A stretch of 44,353 nt of DNA from CAYSGX01 sp964518215 (lineage in GTDB: Bacteria > Bacteroidota > Bacteroidia > Chitinophagales > CAIOSU01): contig CAZFFP010000026.1 in assembly GCA_964518215.1 (NCBI GenBank), positions 1 through 44,353 on the forward strand, written 5' to 3'. Positions 1 to 7,451 of this stretch are shown one piece after another (the first letter of the stretch is position 1; each line of letters starts with the position of its first letter). A program made the position numbers and the translations under genes. The notes beneath the pieces are model-generated. The model was not told the origin of the DNA, made no database searches, and worked only from the letters and a program-made list of their open reading frames with translations.

Positions 1-2108
1 GGAAGATTCAACACACGTGCTACATTTCTGATACTCGACTTAGCTGCCATAGTGCCGTAGGTGATAATTTGCGCCACTTGATTTTGCCCGTATTTTTCAA
101 TCACATACTGCATCACTTTTGACCTGCCGCGGTCGTCAAAATCTATATCAATATCGGGCATACTTACACGCTCCGGATTCAAAAATCTTTCGAAAAGTAA
201 ATTGTATTTAATGGGTTCTACATTGGTAATGCCCAAACAATACGCCACTACAGAGCCGGCAGCCGAGCCTCTGCCCGGACCTACCCATACGCCCATTTCG
301 CGGGCTTTGGTTGTGAAATCCTGAACAATGAGAAAATAGCCGGGATAGCCTGTGTTTTCTATGGTTTTCAGTTCTAATTCCAATCGCTCTTTCAACGATT
401 CATCTATAACACTGTAACGCTCTTGTGCTTTTTCATAAGTAAGATGGCGCAGATAACTCATCTCTGTTTCGAAGCCATCGGGCACATTAAATTTTGGCAG
501 CAAAACATTTCGCGATAAAGAATATTTTTCGCACTTATCGGCAATGAGTTGTGTGTTGGAAATGGCATCGGGCAGGTCGTGAAACAACTGCTGCATTTCA
601 ACAGGACTTTTGAAATAATACTGATTGTTGGGGAAACCGAAACGAAAACCCCTGCCCTTGCCCACAGGCGTTTCTTTCAGTTCGGCATTAATTACACACA
701 ACAAAATATCATGCGATTCTGATTCGGCTTGGGTGTTGTAATAGGTATTGTTCGATGCAAAATATTTCACGCCATAATGATTTGCCCATTGCAGTAAAAC
801 CTGATTCACGTGGTCTTCTTCGGGCAATCCGTGACGTTGCAGTTCGATATAAAAATCGTCTTCGAAATTTTCTTTCCACCACAAAAATGCTTCGAGCGCC
901 TGCATTTCGCCCACGTTGAGAATCAATGACGGCACTTCAGATTGCATAGAGCCCGTGGTAACAATGAGGTCGTTTTTATATTGAAGCAATAAATTTTTAT
1001 CAATGCGCGGCACATAATAAAACCCATCGGTAAATGACTGCGAACTGAGCTTTATTAGATTGCTGTATCCATTTTTATTTTTTGCTAAAACAACCACCGG
1101 GTAACCATTGTCTTTTTGGTTTTTTGCAGAAAGGTCGTTACACAAATAAAACTCACAGCCTATAATAGCTTTGATGTCTGCTTTTTCAGCAGCATTAATA
1201 AATTCAAAGGCACCATACAAACATCCGTGGTCGGTCAGCGCTAAAGAAGACATGTTCATCTCTTTAGCCATTTTCACCAAATCTTTCACTGAAGATGTAG
1301 AAGGATGCAATGAAAATTGTGAGTGGCAATGTAGGTGGGTGAAATTGATTTCTGATTTTCCGACAGGCGACAGTTCGATAGGTGATGTGCGACTTGCTTC
1401 TTCTTCTTTTTTTGAATTTTGAATTTCGGGTTTTGAATTTTCCGAAGGCTTTTTATTTATTGACTTCAGAATTTCGGGAGCTACCGATTGCAAATAGCTG
1501 ATAATATCATTGGGCACTTTTGCTTCAGGAGCAGTAATGATTCCCAGTCGAATCAGTTCGAAGAAACAACGGGTAGTGGCTTCCACATCAGCCACTGCAT
1601 TATGCGCTTCGCTGAAACCGTTTCCGAATAACTTCTTGTGTAGTTCTTCTAATTTGGGAAACTTATACTTTCCACCTCTGCCACCGGGAAGTGCGCAATA
1701 ATCGGTAGCGGCAATTTGGGTGTCTAATGTGGGAAGTTGCAACAGTTTTGTTTCGGTTTTCAGCCGCAGATATTCTGCACCCATAATATTGAGGTCGAAC
1801 TTCACATTGTGCCCGCAAACATATTTGGCTTTCGAAAGCACTTCTTTAAACACGCTCAAGGCATCTTGTAAAGGAATACCTTCGTTCAAAGCTCTTTCGG
1901 TGGTGATGCCATGCACCTGAACAGTATTGAAAGGAATATTGAACCCTTCGGGTTTAACAATGAAGTTATTTGTTTCCAGCAGTTTTCCTTCGGCATCATG
2001 TAGTTGCCAAGACATTTGCACTACACGTGGCCAGTTATTGAAATCGGTGAGCGGTGCGTTGTAATTCTGTGGTAAGCCGGTGGTTTCTGTATCGAATATT
2101 AAAAACAT
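1..2108 (-). CDS. dnaE: DNA polymerase III alpha subunit with fused N-terminal exonuclease, C-terminus cut by window edge
   Basis: Replicative polymerase subunit. The reading frame starts at an ATG at 2108 and runs off the left edge, giving 702 residues. Residues 1-190 form a DEDDh proofreading exonuclease (epsilon-like): FDTETTG holds D6 and E8, GHNVKFDLN holds D105, and HNAVADVE holds H169 and D174, so the full catalytic set is visible. A linker rich in K/E/S leads to a PHP domain near residue 257 (HLHCHSQFS, then LTDHGCLYG). The polymerase core follows with GPGRGSAAGS and PDIDIDF near residue 651, which holds two of the catalytic aspartates. The rest of palm, fingers and the C-terminal domains lie outside. 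It is downstream of the sulfide:quinone oxidoreductase on the same strand, separated by a 179-base spacer with a heptamer array. The exonuclease-PHP-polymerase order makes this a self-contained proofreading alpha subunit. Assignment is very secure. Confidence 0.95.
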   Translation of the reverse strand, partial: MFLIFDTETTGLPQNYNAPLTDFNNWPRVVQMSWQLHDAEGKLLETNNFIVKPEGFNIPFNTVQVHGITTERALNEGIPLQDALSVFKEVLSKAKYVCGHNVKFDLNIMGAEYLRLKTETKLLQLPTLDTQIAATDYCALPGGRGGKYKFPKLEELHKKLFGNGFSEAHNAVADVEATTRCFFELIRLGIITAPEAKVPNDIISYLQSVAPEILKSINKKPSENSKPEIQNSKKEEEASRTSPIELSPVGKSEINFTHLHCHSQFSLHPSTSSVKDLVKMAKEMNMSSLALTDHGCLYGAFEFINAAEKADIKAIIGCEFYLCNDLSAKNQKDNGYPVVVLAKNKNGYSNLIKLSSQSFTDGFYYVPRIDKNLLLQYKNDLIVTTGSMQSEVPSLILNVGEMQALEAFLWWKENFEDDFYIELQRHGLPEEDHVNQVLLQWANHYGVKYFASNNTYYNTQAESESHDILLCVINAELKETPVGKGRGFRFGFPNNQYYFKSPVEMQQLFHDLPDAISNTQLIADKCEKYSLSRNVLLPKFNVPDGFETEMSYLRHLTYEKAQERYSVIDESLKERLELELKTIENTGYPGYFLIVQDFTTKAREMGVWVGPGRGSAAGSVVAYCLGITNVEPIKYNLLFERFLNPERVSMPDIDIDFDDRGRSKVMQYVIEKYGQNQVAQIITYGTMAAKSSIRNVARVLNL

Positions 2109-2120
2109 CGTTTTCGGAAA

Positions 2121-2148
2121 TTAGAAGTTTGAAGATAGAAGTTGGAAC
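2121..2148. repeat. Heptamer tandem array (short)
   Basis: Four consecutive 7-base units, TTAGAAG, TTTGAAG, ATAGAAG and TTGGAAC, in exact 7-base register, lie 12 bases upstream of the dnaE start. It is the smallest member of the heptamer family that is much larger at 24607 and in the bat locus. The rest of the 2109-2287 spacer shows no gene or clear promoter box. Confidence 0.5.
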
Positions 2149-2287
2149 GGCAGAACAAATTCTAAACAAATGCCAACTGTTCAACCGAAGTTACACAATG
2201 AGAAAATGAAGCGAAAGATTTGAAAGGAAAAGTTATTGACAAAAAGTGAACGAACTTGTGAAACTTATCGAAGAAGCAATTAAAATT

Positions 2288-3481
2288 TCACATCCTACCC
2301 TTCAAAATCATATTCCAATACATCCACGGCAGTATTTTGTGTTTCAACTGATACATACTCCAACGCTCTTTCGACTGGTCGAAAGGGAAGGTTTCCTGAC
2401 GATGATAATCATAATCAAACTCTGCCAATACCAACTTGCCATAACCTGTAATGATGGGGCATGAAGAATAACCGTTGTATGTTGCTTCAGGCTTTTTACC
2501 GTTCATCACCAACAATAAATTTTCAACTAATACCGGAGTTTGTTTTCTGACTGCCGCACCGGTGCGCGATGCAGGCAAACTTGAAGCATCGCCTAATGAA
2601 AAAATATTTTCGTAACGCACATGTTGTAATGAATATTTATCCACTTCCACCCAGCCTTTTTCATCAGATAAAGAACTGTTTCTGATAAAATCGGGAGCGC
2701 TTTGCGGAGGCGTTACGTGCAACATTTCAAATTCGGTTACATATTCTTCGCCTTTATTTTCTTTTCCAAACCCTTCAAAACGTGCGGTTTTATTGATTCC
2801 GTCCACTTCCACCAACTTCACCTGATACTGCTGATGAATATGATAACGCTCCGCCACTTTCAGCAAAGTTTTTTCATAATCATCAATGGCAAACATGCGC
2901 TTGCCTCCGCTGAAATAATGAATACTCACATCATTTGCCGTTCCGTTTTTTCCGAAATAATCAGATGCCAAAAACATAATTTTCATGGGTGCGCCACCGC
3001 ATTTAACGGGAGTATTGGGCGCGGTAAAAATTGCTTTTCCCGATTTAAGATTACTTATACACTCAAAAGTATAGGGAGCGAAACGCGCCTCATACACGCT
3101 ACAAATACCATTTTTTCCAAGCGCTTCGGGGAAGCCTTTAATGGCGTTCCAGTTGAGTTGAATGCCAGGACAAACCACGAGATACTCGTAAGCCAATTCC
3201 TTTCCGTTATCAGTAACCACTATATTCTTTTCGGGAATAAAAGCAACCACTTTTTCGGGAATCCATTCTACACCTTCGGGCATAACCGATGCGGTTTTCC
3301 TAATCGTTTTTTGCATATCAAAAACACCACCGCCCACCATCGTCCATGCCGGTTGGTAATAATGATTTTCCGATGGCTCAATGATGGCAATATTGAGCTT
3401 GGAATTTTTTCGCAGCAATTGTGCCGCTACTGAAATACCGGCATTGCCACCACCAACAATCAGAATTTGATGATGAGTCAT
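2288..3481 (-). CDS. sqr: Sulfide:quinone oxidoreductase, type II-like (SQOR family)
   Basis: FAD flavoprotein of 397 residues that oxidises sulfide and passes electrons to the quinone pool at the membrane. The N-terminal Rossmann motif ILIVGGGNAG (residues 6-15) and the second FAD motif NIFSLGDAS (292-300) are present. The two cysteines expected for type II SQR (the mitochondrial SQOR kind) are at C161 in VKCGGAP and C341 in SSCPIITGY. The C-terminal block ETFPFDQSKER and the hydrophobic YWNMILKG tail also match that family closely. C104 is a third cysteine of uncertain role. It starts 4 bases after the DUF2892 gene stops, so the two are almost certainly co-transcribed. A general NADH dehydrogenase-like role is less likely because both redox cysteines are kept. 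No persulfide dioxygenase or rhodanese is seen next to it. Confidence 0.9.
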   Translation of the reverse strand: MTHHQILIVGGGNAGISVAAQLLRKNSKLNIAIIEPSENHYYQPAWTMVGGGVFDMQKTIRKTASVMPEGVEWIPEKVVAFIPEKNIVVTDNGKELAYEYLVVCPGIQLNWNAIKGFPEALGKNGICSVYEARFAPYTFECISNLKSGKAIFTAPNTPVKCGGAPMKIMFLASDYFGKNGTANDVSIHYFSGGKRMFAIDDYEKTLLKVAERYHIHQQYQVKLVEVDGINKTARFEGFGKENKGEEYVTEFEMLHVTPPQSAPDFIRNSSLSDEKGWVEVDKYSLQHVRYENIFSLGDASSLPASRTGAAVRKQTPVLVENLLLVMNGKKPEATYNGYSSCPIITGYGKLVLAEFDYDYHRQETFPFDQSKERWSMYQLKHKILPWMYWNMILKGRM

Positions 3482-3485
3482 TCAG

Positions 3486-3692
3486 TTATTTTTTGTTGCC
3501 GCAAGTATTGATTCCAAAAGGAGCATACAACGGACAAAATCCGATGAAACTTGTGAGCAGAAAAACCACCGCCAACACCATCAACACAATACCGATGGTT
3601 CCAGGGATAATTTTGGTGAAGAATAATATTGCAAAAGTTACGGCAATTACCAATCGGAAAATGCGGTCGAGATTTCCCATGTTTTTGTTCAT
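3486..3692 (-). CDS. DUF2892 (YgaP-like transmembrane domain) small membrane protein
   Basis: A 68-residue protein that begins MNKNMGNLDRIFRLVIA and contains two hydrophobic helices (about residues 12-28 and 31-48) joined by a short PGTIG turn, then FCPLYAPFGINTC. This layout (NxDRxxR start, two helices, C-P-Y-PFGxxTC end) is that of DUF2892, the membrane part of the rhodanese YgaP. The terminal cysteines could contact sulfur species, which is inference. The gene ends 4 bases before the sqr start and follows a 33-codon frame, so it is the middle gene of a small sulfide-linked operon. DUF2892 proteins commonly accompany sulfur-handling genes. A longer frame in another phase exists here but has no family resemblance. 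Confidence 0.85.
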   Translation of the reverse strand: MNKNMGNLDRIFRLVIAVTFAILFFTKIIPGTIGIVLMVLAVVFLLTSFIGFCPLYAPFGINTCGNKK

Positions 3693-3703
3693 GATGTTTT
3701 GAT

Positions 3704-3805
3704 TTAAGGGTGAAGCAATTCAATAATTAATGCAATAAAAGTCGCAACAGCAACACACAAAGCACATGCAAACAAAACCTTTACCGGTTTGGGTAATTGT
3801 TTCAT
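3704..3805 (-). CDS. Putative 33-residue single-pass membrane peptide leading the DUF2892-sqr operon
   Basis: A 33-codon frame with an ATG at 3805 and TAA at 3704-3706. The product starts MKQLPKPVKVLFACALCV, continues with a hydrophobic run to about residue 30, and ends ELLHP. It is basic before the helix and slightly acidic after it, as expected for a one-pass membrane peptide with its N-terminus in the cytoplasm. It ends 11 bases before the DUF2892 ATG on the same strand, so it would be the first gene of the operon. The two cysteines inside the helix are notable next to a sulfide oxidoreductase. I recognise no family. It is below usual gene-calling length limits, and translation is not proven by sequence alone. 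Confidence 0.45.
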   Translation of the reverse strand: MKQLPKPVKVLFACALCVAVATFIALIIELLHP

Positions 3806-3892
3806 GTAACAAAGTTGAATTATTGAAAGGTGAACAAAGGTGATTAAAGTCACACAGCAACAATTGTTTCGTCACCCAAATTTTATTCCATT

Positions 3893-3900
3893 TAACTTTG
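3893..3900 (+). promoter_or_regulatory. Candidate Bacteroidota -7 box (TAACTTTG)
   Basis: An exact TAnnTTTG match 26 bases upstream of the ATG at 3927. A transcript starting just after it would have a leader of about 20 bases. It lies downstream of the alternative GTG at 3840, so it favours the ATG start of the YihY gene. No convincing -33 TTG at the normal distance is seen. Confidence 0.45.
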
Positions 3901-3926
3901 AAAAACAAACGATTGATGAACGACTT

Positions 3927-4895
3927 ATGCAACGACTCCAACAGCAACTGAAAATTTTGCTTAAAAAGGCAATAGTATTGTGGAGATTTTTCGCTGCTCA
4001 AACCAAAAAAATAAAGCTGCCGTTTTTTGAAGGTTTAAGTTTGTATGATGTAGTTTCATTTTTCTTCAAAGGTGTTTACGAAGGAGCCGTAACCATGCGT
4101 GCCGCCAGTGTTTCCTTTAGTTTATTTTTGGCGCTGTTTCCTGGTATTATTTTCATTTTCACCCTGATACCTTATGTGCCTATTGATGGATTTCAGGAAA
4201 ATATTTTTGAAGTGTTGAGCCAGGTATTACCTACATCTGCTTATGCCGCTGCTGAGGAAACCATTTTCGACATCATCAATACCAAACGCGGCAATTTACT
4301 TTCGCTATCATTCATCATGGCATTGTTTTTTGCTACCAACGGCACTTTGGCGCTGCTCACCAGTTTCACTTATTCATACCATAAAATAGATTTCAAAAAT
4401 ATTTGGCAACAATATCTCAGTTCATTAATGCTTACGGTAGTTTTATCTGTGATGGCTTTATTTTCTTTGGTATTGGTTTCGTTGGGAAAAACTTTTTTAA
4501 TGCATCTGGCTTCCAAAGGATTATTTGAATACAGCATGATGAATTATATCATGGCAGGCAGATTGATTATATTAATTTTCACTGTTCAGTTGGGCATTTC
4601 ATTGCTCTATAATTTCGGCTCGGTAAAAGGAAAGCAATGGAAGTTTTTTTCTCCCGGAAGTATTCTCGCCACGGTGCTGATAATTATATCATCGTTGGCT
4701 TTTGGTTATTATGTAGATAATTTTTCGCAGTATAACAAACTGTATGGCTCTATTGGAACGCTTATGGTTATTATGCTTTGGATATATGTGAATGCCATCG
4801 GGCTGATTATAGGTTTTGAATTGAATGCCGGAATTGCCGGTGCGAAAGTTTATCAGGCAAGGTTGAAAAGCAAAAAAGAAAGCGATTCTTTCTGA
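3927..4895 (+). CDS. YihY/BrkB family inner-membrane protein
   Basis: A 322-residue polytopic membrane protein of the YihY/virulence factor BrkB family (UPF0761). An amphipathic, basic N-terminus precedes the diagnostic block GAVTMRAASVSFSLFLALFPGI. Six or so hydrophobic segments follow, including the late YGSIGTLMVIMLWIYV and GLIIGFELNA blocks typical of the family, and a short basic tail ends the protein. The biochemical role of the family is not settled; the old annotation as ribonuclease BN is wrong. I chose the ATG at 3927 because a TAACTTTG box lies just upstream; a GTG at 3840 would add 29 residues. The gene faces the amylase gene with one base between the two stop codons, so the pair must share any termination signal. 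Confidence 0.88.
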   Translation: MQRLQQQLKILLKKAIVLWRFFAAQTKKIKLPFFEGLSLYDVVSFFFKGVYEGAVTMRAASVSFSLFLALFPGIIFIFTLIPYVPIDGFQENIFEVLSQVLPTSAYAAAEETIFDIINTKRGNLLSLSFIMALFFATNGTLALLTSFTYSYHKIDFKNIWQQYLSSLMLTVVLSVMALFSLVLVSLGKTFLMHLASKGLFEYSMMNYIMAGRLIILIFTVQLGISLLYNFGSVKGKQWKFFSPGSILATVLIIISSLAFGYYVDNFSQYNKLYGSIGTLMVIMLWIYVNAIGLIIGFELNAGIAGAKVYQARLKSKKESDSF

Positions 4896-4896
4896 A

Positions 4897-6576
4897 TCAT
4901 TGCTTCATTATTCTTCCTTCAAAAGGTAACAATAAATCATTACAGGATTTTTTGTGAGTAGAAAAAATTTGGGTTCCTTTCACATTGTGCAACTTTACAT
5001 TTTTCGAACTCATATTGAGCAGTATCAAAAACTTTTGATTACCATGCTCGCGATAGTAGGCAAATAATTTTTTAGTGCAATATTCTTCTGCAATAGTCAT
5101 ACTGCCCGATTGTAATGCTTTATCTCTATTTCTGAAACTTAAAATGTTTTTGTAAAAATGAAGCAGAGAGTTTTCATTCTGAAGTTGTGTTGCCACATTG
5201 ATGGTTTCATAATTTTCTGAAACAGGTAGCCATGGTTGCGCTTCTGCCTTGCAAAAGCCTGCATGTGCTTCGGCATTCCAAAGCATGGGCGTGCGGCATT
5301 CATCGCGGTTGAGTGTTTCTTTCGAAAGGTTGACCAAAAATTGCGGAAGCCATTTGTATCGTTGTGCCAATGGGTCTTGTCCGTGCTTTAGTTTTATTCG
5401 TGCATTCGGAATGCCGATTTCTTCGCCATAATAAGTAAAAGGAATGCCGCGCACCGTAAACTGATACATGGCAAGCAGTTTGGCTTTGTTGGTGTTTCCT
5501 TTCAATCGGGTAATGCTGCGCGTGCGGTCGTGATTGCTGAACACATACACGGGAACAAAAGGATGCGCATACTGACTTTCAAAATCGGCAGTGAGTTTTC
5601 GATAGGCTTTGGCTTTGAAAGGTGTGGTGAGCGTTTTGAAAAGAAACACCGTGTGCAGTCCGTTATTGCCTTTATAGTTGCAGAACTTTTTGAGCGTATT
5701 CGCATCGCCAAACACCTCTCCTATCATAAATTTTCCGGGAAACTCATCGGTAACTTTTCGGAGTTCGGTGGCAAATTCAAAACTCAATTCATGGTTCATG
5801 TGGTATTTCGCTTTCTGAAAAAATCCATCTGGATTTTCTTCCGAAGGAATGAAACGAAAACGGAAAGGATTGTTGCGGAACGAAGTGTCTTCATACACCG
5901 CGTTGAAAATATCCAACCGAAAACCATCCACGCCTTTATTCAACCAAAAGCGCGCCACATCGAGCATTGCCTCTTTGGTTTCGGCATGATGATAATTCAA
6001 ATCGGGCTGAAAGGGTAGAAACGATGCCCAGTAAAATTGTTTTCGCCCTTCGTGATAATACCAGCCGCTGCCGCCAATCATGGCTTTCCAGTTATTGGGC
6101 GGACGTTTGCCTTTGCGCCCTTTGCCGTCTTTCCACACATACCAATCGGCTTTGTCGTTCATGCGCGAACTTGATGATTCTATAAACCAATCGTGTTGGT
6201 CGGAAGTATGATTCATCACCAAATCGAAAACTATTTTCATGCCCCGTTCATGCACTGCGGCAATCAGTTGTTCGCACCATTGCATATTGCCGTATTCGGG
6301 AGCAATGGAATAATAATCGCTGATGTCGTAACCGAAATCTGCCTGCGGACTTTTGAAAAAAGGCGAAATCCAGATAGTTTGAAAACCCAATGATTGGATA
6401 TAGTCGAGCTTATCAATAATACCTTTCAAATCACCTGTGCCATCGCCATCGGTATCGTTAAACGAGCGAGGATAAATTTGATACACCGTAGTAGTGCGCC
6501 ACCATTCGGGCGTTCGCTCTTGCGCCTGAAGATTCAGATGAACGAATACAATGAAAAGAAAAAAGCAGATTTTCAT
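4897..6576 (-). CDS. Secreted GH13 alpha-amylase/alpha-glucosidase family enzyme
   Basis: A 559-residue glycoside hydrolase family 13 enzyme acting on alpha-glucosidic bonds of starch fragments or short maltose-type sugars. The ATG at 6576 gives a clean signal peptide (MKICFFLFIVFVHLNLQAQ), so it is placed in the periplasm; a start at 6609 would add 11 residues in front of it. The four family regions are intact: DLVMNH (118-123), GFRLD with nucleophile D222, IGEVFGD with acid/base E287, and FSNHD with D350. The QIYPRSF and DGDGTGDL blocks and the calcium-type loop are those of the oligo-1,6-glucosidase/alpha-glucosidase branch, so exo-acting glucosidase is the best guess. A small beta domain closes the chain. 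No SusC/SusD or other sugar genes are nearby, so it stands alone. Confidence 0.9.
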   Translation of the reverse strand: MKICFFLFIVFVHLNLQAQERTPEWWRTTTVYQIYPRSFNDTDGDGTGDLKGIIDKLDYIQSLGFQTIWISPFFKSPQADFGYDISDYYSIAPEYGNMQWCEQLIAAVHERGMKIVFDLVMNHTSDQHDWFIESSSSRMNDKADWYVWKDGKGRKGKRPPNNWKAMIGGSGWYYHEGRKQFYWASFLPFQPDLNYHHAETKEAMLDVARFWLNKGVDGFRLDIFNAVYEDTSFRNNPFRFRFIPSEENPDGFFQKAKYHMNHELSFEFATELRKVTDEFPGKFMIGEVFGDANTLKKFCNYKGNNGLHTVFLFKTLTTPFKAKAYRKLTADFESQYAHPFVPVYVFSNHDRTRSITRLKGNTNKAKLLAMYQFTVRGIPFTYYGEEIGIPNARIKLKHGQDPLAQRYKWLPQFLVNLSKETLNRDECRTPMLWNAEAHAGFCKAEAQPWLPVSENYETINVATQLQNENSLLHFYKNILSFRNRDKALQSGSMTIAEEYCTKKLFAYYREHGNQKFLILLNMSSKNVKLHNVKGTQIFSTHKKSCNDLLLPFEGRIMKQ

Positions 6577-6638
6577 TTTGGAAAAATAATACCAATAGTT
6601 GAGAAGCATGAATACCTGATTGAAAAATATGGTTGAAA

Positions 6639-6752
6639 GAGAACACCGTTACCATTCCCAAGCGCGACACTATGACTCAAGAGCGCATCCATGTTGCTGA
6701 AATAGAAAAAATAGTGGCAGAAAAAGTAGATTGGAAGAAGGTGGTGAGGTAG
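6639..6752 (+). pseudogene. C-terminal remnant of glycyl-tRNA synthetase
   Basis: A frame that ends at TAG 6750-6752 reads ENTVTIPKRDTMTQER and then about 20 more residues. The TVTI..RDTMTQER pattern is the end of the anticodon-binding domain of single-chain (alpha2) glycyl-tRNA synthetases. Only the last 37 or so residues are present; upstream of 6636 the frame hits a stop at 6621 and no other frame continues the enzyme. It therefore looks like a tail left by a rearrangement or partial duplication. The full gene is expected elsewhere in the genome. A short independent gene starting at ATG 6672 cannot be excluded but is unlikely. Confidence 0.55.
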
Positions 6753-6781
6753 GGTTTCAACCCGTCAGCAAAAGCAGACGG
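6752..6781. repeat. GGGTT hairpin and dispersed CCGTCAGC element, copy 1
   Basis: GGGTTTCAACCC (6752-6763) is a short perfect hairpin that overlaps the next repeat. Positions 6761-6781 read CCCGTCAGC, AAAAGC and AGACGG, an imperfect palindrome. The same 21 bases recur at 11115-11135 with one change, 4.3 kb away between the two ABC permease genes. This is a dispersed palindromic repeat. Confidence 0.6.
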
Positions 6782-6802
6782 TAAGGGGTGTTTGTTCTAA
6801 AA

Positions 6803-6852
6803 AGATTAAAAATCTTTATCTCTATGGTGGCAGGATTTAAAATTCTGCACAG
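6803..6852. repeat. Two-hairpin repeat, copy upstream of the toxin-antitoxin pair
   Basis: AGATT/AATCT forms a first hairpin (6803-6816), and GCAGGATTT/AAATTCTGC forms a second with one G-T pair. The same order of two hairpins, with closely similar bases, recurs at 7356-7406 immediately after the toxin gene. The two copies are direct repeats that enclose the toxin-antitoxin module. Confidence 0.6.
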
Positions 6853-6893
6853 CGTATGGGAATTGAATGGTGTTAAATTCATAACTTAGTTAC

Positions 6894-7064
6894 ATGAACA
6901 AAATTACTATAGACAAAAAGAAATATTTCGTTGTTCCCGAAGAGGAATACCTTCTGCTTCAAAAACGTGCGGTTCTTAAAACTAAGCCTGAAAAAATGCT
7001 TACCGTTGCTAAAGCCCGTTCACGCTCTAAGAGTTTAATAAGGAAATGGGCAAGCGAAAAATAA
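6894..7064 (+). CDS. Small antitoxin of a type II toxin-antitoxin pair
   Basis: A 56-residue frame from ATG 6894 to TAA 7062-7064 that overlaps the next gene by 19 bases. The N-terminal half (MNKITIDKKKYFVVPEEEYLLL) has the short beta hairpin and 'VVPEEEY' look of Phd/YefM-like or related antitoxins. The second half is very basic (KARSRSKSLIRKWASEK), as in the toxin-wrapping tail of small antitoxins. It should bind and neutralise the RelE/ParE-like toxin and probably repress the operon. The family assignment is by context and general shape; I do not recognise a named family with certainty. It is too short for many gene callers. Confidence 0.7.
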   Translation: MNKITIDKKKYFVVPEEEYLLLQKRAVLKTKPEKMLTVAKARSRSKSLIRKWASEK

Positions 7065-7345
7065 CCATACGCGAATCAGTTTCAGACAGTATTGCAGCCA
7101 TATCGTGGTATATCGAATCGAAAGGCAAGGTTGCTACTGCCCAGAAATTTTCAGATGCTGTTTATGATGCCATCGAGAAACTAGCTGACGACCGCATTTC
7201 ATATCCTCCCTGCAGTGAATTAGAAAGAAATATTTTAGGTTTGAAATGTAAACCTTTCAGGAGAAAATACACCATTGTATTTTATGAAAGCGCTACGGAA
7301 ATTATTATTCACGAGTTTATTCCTTCTAAACTTATTACGTGGTAA
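7046..7345 (+). CDS. RelE/ParE-family toxin
   Basis: A 99-residue protein with the size and fold signature of RelE/ParE toxins. It has an N-terminal helix region (SDSIAAISWYIESKG.VATAQKFSDAVYDAIEKL) followed by a beta sheet with KCKPFRRKYTIVFYE and IIIHEFIPSK. The R-x-Y-x-I-x-x-Y/F strand is the usual core of the family. Members either cleave mRNA on the ribosome (RelE) or poison DNA gyrase (ParE); the sequence alone does not separate them, although the long helical hairpin resembles ParE. It starts inside the antitoxin gene (19-base overlap), so the two are translationally coupled. Paired hairpin repeats lie on both sides, which may reflect how the module arrived or moved. Confidence 0.82.
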   Translation: MGKRKITIRESVSDSIAAISWYIESKGKVATAQKFSDAVYDAIEKLADDRISYPPCSELERNILGLKCKPFRRKYTIVFYESATEIIIHEFIPSKLITW

Positions 7346-7355
7346 TTAGGGTTGA

Positions 7356-7406
7356 AGATTAAAAATCTTTAACTCAATGGTGCAGGATTTTTTTAATCCT
7401 GCACAG
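7356..7406. repeat. Two-hairpin repeat, copy downstream of the toxin-antitoxin pair
   Basis: AAAGATT/AATCTTT-type hairpin at its start, then a perfect 9-base stem TGCAGGATT (7381-7389) and AATCCTGCA (7395-7403) around a T5 loop. It matches 6803-6852. It could also act as a terminator for the toxin gene. Fifteen bases (7349-7363) recur exactly at 9653-9667 beside the stop of the ABC permease gene. Confidence 0.6.
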
Positions 7407-7451
7407 TTCCATATTTCATTTTAAAAGTATCTTTAGCGCAAATTTTTAAAA

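Larger units (their letters stand above)
6577..6893. other. Mosaic spacer with gene remnant and hairpin repeats
   Basis: This 317-base gap between the amylase and the antitoxin gene holds a glycyl-tRNA synthetase tail remnant (6639-6752), a GGGTT/AACCC hairpin, the dispersed CCGTCAGC element (6761-6781) and the first copy of the two-hairpin repeat (6803-6852). The last 40 bases may carry the toxin-antitoxin promoter (TAACTTAG at 6882-6889, one base off the -7 box, but very close to the ATG). Confidence 0.6.

Noticed and set aside
1171..1920. Three short plus-strand frames
   Set aside because: All are antisense to the exonuclease and PHP part of dnaE.
2702..3433. 243-residue frame on the plus strand
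   Set aside because: It is antisense to the sulfide:quinone oxidoreductase gene, which has clear FAD and cysteine motifs; the frame has no family resemblance.
3840..3926. GTG start of the YihY gene, adding 29 residues
   Set aside because: A TAACTTTG promoter box lies inside this stretch and the family core begins well after the ATG at 3927; kept only as an alternative.
5530..6018. 162-residue frame on the plus strand
   Set aside because: Shadow of the GH13 gene on the other strand.
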